Of a stretch of DNA of 64,000 nt, positions 38,201 to 50,200 are shown piece by piece. Under the pieces are notes generated by a model that ran no database searches, was not told where the DNA came from, and saw nothing but the letters and a program-made list of their open reading frames with translations. Location: assembly GCF_010731815.2 (NCBI RefSeq), contig NZ_AP022592.1, forward strand, positions 124,001 through 188,000. The letters are read 5' to 3'. Within the stretch, counting starts at the first letter, position 1. Each line of letters opens with the position of its first letter. Made by a program: the position numbers and the translations under genes. The stretch is from Mycolicibacterium arabiense (lineage in GTDB: Bacteria > Actinomycetota > Actinomycetes > Mycobacteriales > Mycobacteriaceae).

Positions 38201-41200
38201 CGACCCCGACCACGCCAGCCCCCGAGCAGACCACGCAGGGGAAACTTCGTCTGGCTGACGCTTGTGCCAAGCGCGATACGCACCTCGTTGCGCGCATGAA
38301 GTGCGTGGGTGCCGTCGTTCAGGGTGTAGCCGAAGTGGTCGTCGTGCAGCGCGAACGCACCCCACCTCTGCGGGTTCCCACCCGAGCCGTCCTCGAACGA
38401 CACCTCCACCATCTGCACCGTCCTCCCTGCGCCATCCCGCGACTCCACGCGCTCCAAACGAATTCGCTGCCCCGCGCGATGCCTGCCGGCGTTCACGTCA
38501 CCGCCGGTAGCGCGGGTCCTCATCACCGTCCCGTTGCTGGGGACGGTGCGTACGTCCCGGGGACCGCCGGAAGACGCGAGGGTGTCCGCCGCTCGACTCA
38601 GCTCGGCCCGGATTCGGGCGTACTGTTCCGCGCTTGGCTCTCTGTGGTTAGCGTCGGACTCCCACTCGGACACCGCTGAATGACTGAGCCCGACCAGGGC
38701 TCCGACTTGGCCCTGGGAGTAGCCCGCCGCCTGTCGCGCCCGGCGCAGCATCTCGGGTCGGAACCCATCCTCCCTCACCGGCGGGGCGGGCTGATCGCGA
38801 CGGTCGGGAAGCGCCCGGTCCGGCTCACCCTGTTCACCGGCCGCAGGGCCTCCGACCTCAGCGGGCCCGGCCACGGCGGGCGTGAGCCCGGCCACCACCG
38901 TCGGCCCAGCCGCCAACCGGGGGGGACCGCTGCCCTCCTCAACGCGGCGCTCACCCCGACCTCCACTCCCCGAGGGCCCCCCAGCCACCGGCGCGCCACC
39001 ACCACGACCGGCCCCGAGGAGACCCGGACGAGACCGCCCGTGAACCACCAGGTAATACAGCATGTCGGCCGACTCCCGGGTGTTAGCCCGCCGCTCCCGC
39101 TCACTCAGCGCCGCCCACGCCGGCTCCACCCGCCCCGCCAAGTGCGCCAAACCCTCCCGCGTCAACCGCGCACGCACCGAGGCCCGAACCCCCGCCTCCC
39201 ACCCGTCCCGCCCCGCGCCGGCACCACCGTCCGACGAACCCCGCACCCGGCCGCCACCCACCGACCTCGACGCCGACTCGCCACGCGACACGTCCGGCCG
39301 CACCCCACCCCCCGGCACCCCCACCGCATCGCTGTCCGCAGCACTCGCGGAACGGGCCGGTGCGTCATCTCCCGCAGCACCAGGACCGCTGCCGCCGGAT
39401 ACCAGCACGGCTCCAACGTCGTCGGCTGACGAACTCACCTCTATCGGCGGTGTTCCACCTGTCACGGCCGTGGACGCGCTCCGACCCGCATCGGACGGTT
39501 GCTGCGGGGGCGGCTGGGTCGAGGTCGCATCCTGTTCGGGCAGCCCTCGCAGGACGGTACGCGCCGGATACGGCACCGATGCCGGTTCCTCCGGCGCGGA
39601 GATTGACGTCTCATCAAACGCCTCGGGTGTAGTGGATACCGATCGGTCCCCGTGGAAGGCGGTGCCCACGAACCACGCCTGCACCCGATTGTCCGCTTGA
39701 TCCAATTTCGGCGGCCACACGTCGATGGTGTTCTTCTGCCCGTCAACGCCGTACACCGCGCGGCCGTCGTAGACGACGTTGAGCACGTGGGCGTGACCGC
39801 CTTCGAAGCGCATCGCCGCCACGGTGTGTGCGCCCGGCCCCTGGCTGATCAGATACTCGGCGACGCCGCCAGCGGTACTGGGGACCAACGCCAACCCCGT
39901 GGCCAGGCCGATCTCGTCAGGACTCAGTTCTTCGCGCCCCGCCCGGTCACCGTCACCCGACCCCGCCAGCCGTCGGAAAACCGCCAATGTCGCAGGGCCG
40001 CAGTTGATCAGCCCAGCGCCATCCCCGGCATCGCGGGCGTCGCGATTGATCTCACCGAGCCATCCCCCGATCTCCTCGATGCTGGCACCTGTGTGCGGTA
40101 TCGCCGCCAACACCGGGCCATCGGCCGGCGCAACGGGTAGCGGCCGTCGGCCGACCCCGCCCACCGACGCAGACGCATCGGTCCGCCACGTCGACACCTC
40201 GGCCCTAGAGGGTTGCCGGTCCGCGTTCCTAGTCGTCGACGTGCCCGAAAGTCCGGTGCTGATCGATGCTCTGTCGACCGATCCACGCCGGTGGAGGCCA
40301 TCGTCGGCTCTCGACGTCGACGCCGGGGGCGGCTCGAAGGTTGTGACAACGTCCGCCGACGCTCGTGCCGTGCTTCCGGCTTGTGCGGTGACGGTTATCG
40401 GGATTGGCGCGGTGTCGGTAGACAAGTCGTGCTGGTGTTCGGCTTCGTCGATCTGAACGTCGGGTGTTGCGGTCGCCTCTTCTTCGGTTCGAATCACGAC
40501 GACCCGTCGCGCGACCTCATCGGACTCGAGATCGTGCGGCCCTCCGTTGGTGTCGGGAAGGCCCCTGCCCCGTGGCGTCTCCCGGAAGATCACCCTCTCT
40601 TGGGCGACTCCCTGTAGCTCCGGACCCGGTTGCCCCTGGACCCGGTGCTCGTGCTCGTCCAAGCGATCGTGCCGGCCGGCCACGATCCGCCCGAAGCTGG
40701 TCAGGGAAGTCTCCGGCGGATCGATCCGCGTGTGCAGGCTGTCGATGTCGGATTCGTCATCCGAACTCCACGAATCGCTTTCATCACCCCGCTGCAGGCT
40801 GAAGAGCAGGTCTCCGAGTGTGGCGGGGGTCGGGATGCTCGTGACCGCGTCGTTAGGTGACCACGGCTCCGCATGAGCCGAGTTGTTCACCGACTCAACG
40901 TCGCGGCGATCCGTGTCGTCGGTGTCACTGCGACGGGAAACGGATGACCCACTGGGCGCATACGGTTCATCCCACACAGCCGTGACGGTCCCCGAGTCGG
41001 GGTTCCGCACCACCGGCAGCTGGACTGACAGCGCCGCCCTCCACCATTTTCCCGCCACCGTCTCAACCTGTCCGTAAGGCGGCAACCCGAAGACGTCCCG
41101 AACCTCCTGTGGTAGGGCGATTTCGTGAAGAACGGTTGGCCCACGCTCGGTCTCGGAGATGCGACCGGCGTCCAAGAACGCATAGGTCACCGTCTGCACC

Positions 41201-44200
41201 TGTTCAAGCAAACCCGGCTCACCCAGGATGTACCCGACGACGACCCTCCAACCCGCATCTTGATCGGGTAAGCCCTGAACGAGCGGGGCGATTGCGGCCA
41301 AGTTGAGGTCACCCCGCCGATTCGTCAGATCCCGGATCAACCCGCTCACCGCGTGCGCCAACACGTCCTGGATCTGCTCGTAGGAGTAATGCCGGGGCGC
41401 GCGATCGTTCCAGGCGTTCGCGGTTCCGTTGACGATTCCAGGAACCCGCGGGATTCGATCCGCTCTGGCCCCCGTGCCAGCCACACCTGCCGCGACCGCG
41501 TCGAAATTGTAAGGACCGGTGCGCTCCAGAACCGAACGCCGCCGTAACGACATATTCGCTAGAGCCCGGTTTGGATGGAAGTATATGAGGCTTTGCCATT
41601 TGCGTGAATTTGGGACGTCGCCGTGGTCCGGACCCAGTTCGTCTTGCCGCTTGCGATAGTTGTCCGCTATACGTGCCAGGTACCGCCCGATGAACGGATG
41701 CCGGCGCGCCGCCAAGATGATCGAGTTATTGGGGCCACCTCCCTGATGCACCGCGATCGCCGGAGACTTCAACAGTCCGCGCACGCCCTCCAGGCTCCTC
41801 ACCTCGTTGTCACCGTCGGTGTACAGACCGCCGAACCTGTACAGGATCTCCAGACGAAGGACGTCACTGGCTGCGCCGTACCCCGCGGCGGTGAACTTGG
41901 CCGTCTCCAGCCGGTACTCCGCAGCCAGCGTCATCGGCTCGCCGCTGTGGAACACCTCGTCGGGATTGAGCAGAATCACCCCATGGCGCCGGGCCCACGC
42001 GCGCATCTCAGCCACGTCGTCACCACCGAGAGCGAACTGTTCGCGGGTCACGTCGGTCCACAACACCACCTTCAAACCCACGTCACGGGCCTTGCCGCTC
42101 AACACCTCCACATTCCGCCGGATCTCAGCAGTGACCTGGCGTCCATCGGTCACCGGCCCGCCCAACCAGATGGTGTGGACCATCTGGGGCATCTCCAACC
42201 GCGGTGGCAGAGGCGGCAGCGAAACCCTGGGACCGGAAGGCCGCGCTTTTTCAGGCCACCACCACCCGTCGCGCGGAGTCTCCTCCGCCCAGATGGTGTC
42301 CGGACCCGACGGCACCTCAACACCATCCGCGGCGAGGTCGAGAGCTCTGAAGTATCCCCCCAACTCCCCGGTCGGCACGTCACTCAACTGCACGTTCTGC
42401 AACAGATCCGGTGCCGGCGCCAGATCCCGGAAGCCGAACGGATCCGAACCCAACCGATCATCGTCGACCGTTGCGTTCTCGGCGCCGCTTCGCCTTCGCC
42501 TGACCACGGCCGCCCGTTCCCGCAAGTCGGTCAACAGCGCATCGACATCGAGAACGTCGGGCACACCCGCCTGCTCGCCGGCAGAGTCGAAACGGCGAAC
42601 CGAGTCGACGTCCCGCCCCGACGACGAATCCGAGCGCCTCGACGAACCGGGCGGTTCGACCGGCGTTGATTCGTCAGGCGCGGCCCCGCTCGGCGATTCC
42701 GCCACCGAACCCGCCTCGCTGACGCCGACATCCGAGCCCGACTGGCGCGCGGAATCGTCAGTCGGGGAGCCGATGCCAGCCTGCTCGAGGTCCTCCACGT
42801 CGAAACCGGTTCGAGGAGAGTCGACTGTGGCTCCGGGCCCGGAGCCGGCATCATCGCCTTGCCGGTCAGCGACTCGAAGGTGCGCAACCGGGGTGGTTGC
42901 TCGAACAGGGGAAGTCTCGGTGGGGGCCGCAGTCCCAGAGTCGCTAGCGGTGATCGTTACACCCACAGTGTCACCGGTGCCCGTCCGAGCACCACCAGAG
43001 AGGGGCGCATCCTCGATTTGATCGCCGAGATCAGGGCCCACCGCCTCCCGCACGTCGGCAACCCCCACCTCACCAATCGAATCCCCAACCGAGCCGGAAC
43101 GACCCGAAAGACCCGCCTCGACAGACTCCGAACCACCACCCGCCTGCCCGCCGACCACCACATCCCCCTCGGACTCCAACCCCGCCCGTTCATCGCCCGC
43201 CGACCCCACGACCCGCCGCTCGGACGTCGAGGAGGCGACCGGCAACCCCCGAACCGAGAAAGACAACCTCGGGGACGATCCAGGCAACGGACCCCGTCGC
43301 GGTTCTACGTCCGCCATGCCCGTCGGAGCTGATGCGCCGAGTCGAAAGTCACCGTCGGACGCCGGACTTCGATCGCTCTCAGTCGTTGCGAACCGTAGGT
43401 CTTCCACCGGTGCTCTACCGCGGGAGCCCGGTTCGGTGAATTTCACCAGGTCGATCAACTCGCCGCGCTGCTCGGAGACACCACCGGTCTCCTGCTCGCC
43501 GGCGGGCTCGCGACGACCCGGCACGTCGATGCCCTGCCCGAACGTCGGATCCCGACGATCCCGCGGCGCGACTACGATTTTGGCGTCTGGAAACAGACGA
43601 CCAAGAAGCTGAACGGCGCGCAGCGGCAGGTCGATGTTGCTCGCCGCGATCCAGTCGACCCTGGTCTCCGGCGACAGGGTGGAGCCAAACGTTTCAAGGG
43701 CAACCTCCCAAGCCTGCTGGCGCTGTCCGGGCGGCAACTGGTCGATGGTTCGGGCGGCAGCGGGTAGGTAGACCCCACCGGGCCGGGCCCGTGTCTCCCG
43801 GTGCAACGAGACGACGGCACCGATCACGTTGGCACTCAGCGTGGTCAAATCGGCGCGCGGACGCTCCTCGTCGCTACCGTGGGTGTCAACCCAACTCTTC
43901 GAGGTCTCCACCTTGTAGACGCCGCGTGGGATGTGTGGCAGCGCAGCGCGGTTCGACAGGCCCAGACGTCGGGCGATGCGATCGTAAGTCCGAAAACTCG
44001 GCCCCGTGCGCCTGATGATTTCATGCGCTCCCGTCGATTGACTCGCCTGTTCGGGCAGTGTCGTGATGTTGGCCTGATGCATCTCCGTCGTCTGTTCGTG
44101 CGACAACGAGGACGGATCCACGCTTGTGAACCGTCCGGCAACGAGAAGGTGCGAATAAGAGAGGGTGTAGTTGTCAAACAGGACCTCGACGTAAGCCCTT

Positions 44201-47200
44201 GTGCCCGTTGAACCCGCCGCCGCGGCGAGCAACGAGTTGTGGAGTTGGTCGGGCCACCAGACCCCGATGGCGAGACCTGGCTTCGCGTCTGCCGCAGCGT
44301 GTGCCGCCATCTCGATGTTCCCGGTGGGCTTGTTGTCGCCGTCTGAGTACACCCCGCCGAACCTGTGCAGGAAGGAGACTCGCAACATGTCACTCGCCGC
44401 GGCGTACCCGAGGGGATTGCCGCGCGCGCGTTCGGTACGGACCGCGGCGAGCAACGCCGTCATGTGGTCGGCGTTGAACACCTCGTCGACGTTGACGAGG
44501 GCGATGTGAGCCTGCTCGGCCCACTCCAACATCTTTCGCACCTGGGCGGCGCGACCCTGTAATTGGGCCAGCGGGATGCCGCGGACTGCGTCGAACTCCG
44601 CCCGTGCCACGTCGGTCAGCACGACGAGACCGAAGTCTGGATTCAAACGCTTGCCCTCTGCGACGTTGTCCATGAACTCCTTCCGGGCGCCGTCATCGTC
44701 GTGCAGGGGGCCGCCTAGCCAGATCGAGAAGGCCAGGTGTGGAACCTTTTGAGTCTTCGAACCGATAGCAGAACTGTTCCGCGGGACTTCGATGCCCTCG
44801 CTGACCGGACCGTCGGCAAGCCTGGTCGGCCTGAGTGCCACCCTTGTTGGCGGCGCCGCTCGGACCATGTCGAGCAAATCGAAGAACGCGGCACGCTTGC
44901 GCGCGGGCAAGTTCGCATAGCTGTAACCCTTGAGAAAAGCGGGAGCAGCCGGTGCGTGCCGCACACCGAAAGTGTCGGGCCCCATGACATCGTCCAAACC
45001 GTCTGTCTTCGGCTGCATCTTGGCCCCGACAGCCTGGCTCAGCTCTGTCAACCCCGTTGGACCAGTTGTCGAATACTGCGCCGATTGATCGCCCGTTGAG
45101 CCCGTGGAGCCTTGCGCAAAACCCGATCCATGGTCACCACCAGCGGGCCTGCTACCGCCGAGCAGTCGGACGTGGTGCTCCCCCGTCAGTATCCACGTGG
45201 CTAGCATCTGGCCTATTGCGGTGCTGTTACCGCGCCTCTCCGCCGGCGACAGCGCCGCGTATCCCAACCTGACGTGTGCCGCCACGTCGTCATCGACGAC
45301 GCCGTTGCGCGCCAACTCCCTAACCACCGCGCCCAACACCAACTGCGACCCGACCGCGTCACCCGCGGCGAAATCATCCCACGCGTGCCCCGGTGCCGGC
45401 GATGACGACACCGCCGCCGAAGTGCCAAGGCCTGCGCCCTCAACCGTGCCCTCCCGATCACCCAGAGGTACCCCGTAACCAGCCCGGCCCACTCGAACAC
45501 CGGCGCGCCCAACAGAATTCGGCCCCACCGCCGTCGAGCCGGGGCTGCCGGATCCGGCTACGGGCGAAGCCCCCGACGTGCGAGCCAGATGCGATGACCC
45601 CGACCGCGGGTCGTTCTGTTCGGAACCGCCCGGATCGTCCACACCCGCACGATCCAGCATCTCATCGCTATCACGGGTCGTCAGCGCTGGGGGCACCACC
45701 GCGGCCAACCCGCCGACGGGAGATTCCGCACCCTCATCAGAATCCTCGACTGGGCGCCGGGACATCTCCCCCACCAGATGCTCCAGACCCTCCCGAGCCA
45801 ACCGCGCACGCACCGAAGCCTTCACGAGCCCGCCCCCACCCACCAACCCCGCCTTACCGCTATCGGACAGCGGCAGCGCGACACCCGGCGTGGCGGTAGA
45901 CGCGGCGACGATGCGCGCCGCGAGGGGCGGGGTCGCGGTGGACGCCGTCGTAGAGGACGGCCGTGAATTCCGCTCCACCCCGACGTCAGCCCGCCCACCA
46001 GATCTCCGCACCCCTGAGGAAGATCCCTCCCCCATCGACGACACCGGTGACTCCGACGCCGACCGGCCACTGCCCAACACGCGAGCTCGGTGCTCACCGT
46101 TAAGCACCTGCTGATACAACATCTCCTCCAACTCCGGCGTGTTCGCCCGACCCCGACGCTCGCCCAACGCCACCCAGGCCGCGTCCACCTCCCCCACCCG
46201 ATGACCCAGGTCCTCGTCGACCAATCGCGCCCCCACCGAAGCCTTCACGAGCCCCGCCCACCCGTCATCTCCACCGACCAACCCCGCCTCACCGCTATCG
46301 GACAGCGGATGAGACGCCGGGGGTGCTGGACTCAGGGGCGGCGATTCGGGGGGTTCGGTCTTGACCGCGACCACGGGGGTGTGCAGGGTGGCGAATTGCT
46401 TGAGGTAGTTCGGCCCGTAACTCACCAAGACCTGCTCACCGGGTCGCAAGTTCTCCAGCCCAATGAGCACCATGACGGACCGTCGGCGTGGTCTGCCATT
46501 GTGATCGGTCATGATCAGCGTGAACGGCACGAAGGCAGCGTTGAAACGACTCTTGTCATAACGCGTGGCATCAGGCGTCAACGGAGTATTGGCGAAGGCC
46601 ACCCCGTTGGTTGCGCCTAGACCCGAGTACCGGCTGCGGTGATGGGCCAGCATCAGATAATCGGCGAAATCCGGCCACTTCGCCTGTAGCGCATTCTGTT
46701 GAGCTCGGGTTTCCACCCACGCACCCATGTAGATCCCCAAGATGTGCCCCTGCACCCCGGTGATCTCCGACGGCGACACCTCGTGACGGACGAACAAGCC
46801 GTACTGACCAATCAACATCTGTTCGTGATCGCGTAGACCATCGGCGGCGGTCAACCGCCGGGTACGGGTCCGACCTGACAGGAAACTGGGCGTGGTCGCC
46901 GCCCCGGCACCGGAATTGGCGATCAACGTGGACATCTCCTGCCCCACCTCGGCGACCAGATCGCGCTGCACCCTCATCGTCTCCGGCCCGGGGCGCATGC
47001 CCGCGTCAGGCATGTTCAACCACCCCGCAAGGTCGTCGGGCGCCTCCACCGCCTGCAACTGCACCTCGGCAGCCGTGTGTCCCGCCTCGTCGGCGAAGTC
47101 GGGATGCACCCGATGCAACGGATCAGCCGGATCACGCAACGGGAACACCAAATCGTTCTCGGCAATCGGCTCCATCCGATGCCCAACGATCACGGTATGG

Positions 47201-50200
47201 GAGTTCCCCGCCTCATCGAGGACAGGCGACCACTCCCACTGATTGGCGTGGGCGTCGAACGCCCCCGCGCGATGCTCGACGAACGCCGTGCGAGCCTGAT
47301 CCAGCAACTCACCCTCCACCCACAGCTGAGCCGGGTGGTCGACTAATTCCGTCGGCACGTCCGCCTGCACCGCGATCTCGTCACCCCCATCCACCGACGC
47401 AGCATCGCCCTCACTCTCGACGCCACCCGGAACATTCCCCACCGAGGGCACCTCTGAAGTCCGAAGCCGGGCATCCACCCCGGCTCGGGGGCGAGGCAGC
47501 TGTGCGATCAGGGTGCCGTCGAGGGTCCTGGCGGTGACGTGCTCCTCCTCGATACGCGCCTCGACCGTCTCGCCCGCACGCTCGATCCCCACCTGAACCC
47601 TGGTCCTGAGTCCCTCGAAGTTCACCTGGGCCCACCCATCGGACTCCACCTTGATGGTCCATGGGCGCGGATCAGTCCCCGGTCCGTGGGGGCGGCGTGT
47701 GACCGAAGGAGGTGGCGTGCTCGCGTCATCGGGAATTCTGACGGTGAGTTGGTCTTCTTCCATCCAGACCTGCACCTTCTGACGGGCGTGCGCGATCCCC
47801 ACCCCCACAGTGGTCCGCACGCCGCGGACCCGGATCCTGACCGCTCCCGTGAGGTCGACCGTGTAGGTCCGGGGAGGAGGATCGGTCACGGCTTCATAGG
47901 AGCGGCGCGGGAGCCGAACGAGCGGGGTGCCGTCGCCGGTGACGGCGAAGTTATCCTGCTCGATCAGAACCTCGACCTCCCGACCCGCGTGCTCCCGTCC
48001 CACACGAAGGCTGGTCACGAATCGGCCGACCCGCACTCCGACCCACCCATCAGCGTGGACCCTCAACTTGCGGCGAGGACCGGGCACCGTCCCGTACGAG
48101 CGGCGATAGCGTCCGACCGGGGTGCCATCGACGGTCTCGACGACGATGTGGTCCTCGGTAGTCCAGACCCTGACCTGCTGACCCGAACGTCCCCTATCCA
48201 CGAACACCACGAGCTCGTAGCCCCCAGCGTCCACTCTGACGTTTCCACCAGCGTCGACGATCTGGATTGCAACATGGGCTTCGCCCCCCGCAACGGGACT
48301 CGGCGACGCCGCGTCCCCCCAGTCCTGGTGCCCCACCACGGGTACCGACGACCCCGGCACCCCTGCCCCTCCGACCCCCGAGGCGGGAGCGGGCGCGCCG
48401 ACCATTCGACGCTTGAGCGGCTCACGCCCCCGCGGCTCCGCCTTGCGCTTGGGCGCGCTCCCCCCGCCATCGCCGCCATCGCCGTCACCGTCCCCACGAC
48501 GTTCAGACGGACCAGTCGCCGTCGCCGCCCGCTTGTTGGCGCCGAATCCGTGATCACCATGGGCCGACGAGTCCGGCTCGCCGACGTCCCCATCTGACGC
48601 ACCCGCAGAGCCAACGGTGTCGTCGTGTGGCGTCGACTCGAACGCCCTCACCTCGGCCGCGGTGAGCAGCCACCCGCCCGGCGCAGCATCGATGCCCTCG
48701 CTGAGCGGCAGCATGGCCAGCGCGGGTGCGCCACGCGGATCAGCGGCCACCGTGCCGCGCTGGGGATCCAAGAAGCTGACCCCCCGCTCATCGCGCACGG
48801 CGACCAGAACGTGGCCCACCCCGCTCTGGCCACCGTTGACGGCGATCAATGCCATCGCCCCCAGCGGCGCCTTCTCCATCGCCTGCCGCGCCGATCGCAG
48901 ATCCGGAATCGACGACACCCGGTGCTGGTCATCGGCCAGACCCAATTGCTGGCGATGAAAATTGACCAACTCAGCGCCCAGCCGCACCTCGGTGTGCGGC
49001 GCCTCGAACCCCCGCCCCTCACGCTCGGCGAGCACGAACGCAAACGCCGACAACACGCAGTTGGTCTGTCCCTCAACGCCTTCCCGACCCGGATTCACCT
49101 CTTTCAACCACGGATAACGCGCATCGAGCGACTCTGCGGTGTGCCCACCCCACAGCAGCGGACCTTCCGACTGAGCCGACTCCGCACCGAACCGTTCGCC
49201 ACGAAGGAACTGCCATCCCGCCTCGAACGCTGTGGAGAGCCGATTGCTCGACCGCGCCCGCGGCTCTTGGTCCAACTCCTGGCCACTGGGTTCGACACCG
49301 TCGTCGCTGTCGGCGTCGGCGTCGGCATGCGGGGGTGCTGTGAAGCTCAGGCCGGGCAGTTCCCGCTCGACCACCTCGGGCCCCCGAGGACCCAGCGGGG
49401 CGAACGGCACCGCGTTGGGCAAGTCCGGATCGAAGTTCGGGTTCATCATTCCGGCAGACGGGGACTGCTCGACCCCGGCGGCGGAGGTCTCCGAATTCGC
49501 CCACCCGCCAACGATGTTCGCGCTTCGGACACCGCCTGCGAACAAGATGCCGCCATCGACGGTCTCGATCCCACCCGGGGCATCGACGCGGTAGACGAAG
49601 CGGCCTGGACCAGACACGTCCAACTGCGACAACGCGGCGTCCAGATCGCGCTCTCGGACGGCCGTCACGAACGAGGGCACTTCGTCGGCCCCGGTGGCGG
49701 TCTGCGGCGCGAGTCCCTGCTCGAAGACGACGCCGGGACCACGCTCGTCGACGACGAAGAGAGGTTCGTCGTCGATGCGGAAGGAGGTGGCCTTGCCACT
49801 GACGTCGCTGTGATGATTCGAGACCTGCGTGAGGCCGACGCTCAGATCCAACTGAGCGCTCGGACGCAGCGTCGACGGAGCCTTGGACATCACGGCTCGC
49901 AACTCAACCCACTTGGCCGCCAGACCGGGATGCAAGTTCAATTCGGCTACTTCGTCCACCGGGATCCAGCGCATGTCCGAATGCTGGCCGTCGCTGGGCC
50001 AGACGTCGAGCAGGTATGGAGCGTCGGCGATGACCGTGGTGTGAATCCATCCGCTGGCCCGGTGGCCAGCGGTGACCATTTCATTGCGCTCCGTGATCTG
50101 GTCAGCGGTCACACCCGCTTGCTCGTCCGCCGCGCGCTTGACGGCCTCCATGACGCTCTCATCGCCCGATCGGCTGCCACCGGGCAGGCGCCAGGTGCCC

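Noticed and set aside
47470..48270. Possible CRISPR-like array from regular repeat spacing
   Set aside because: The repeats are diverged protein-coding units in the giant frame, without identical short repeats and spacers.
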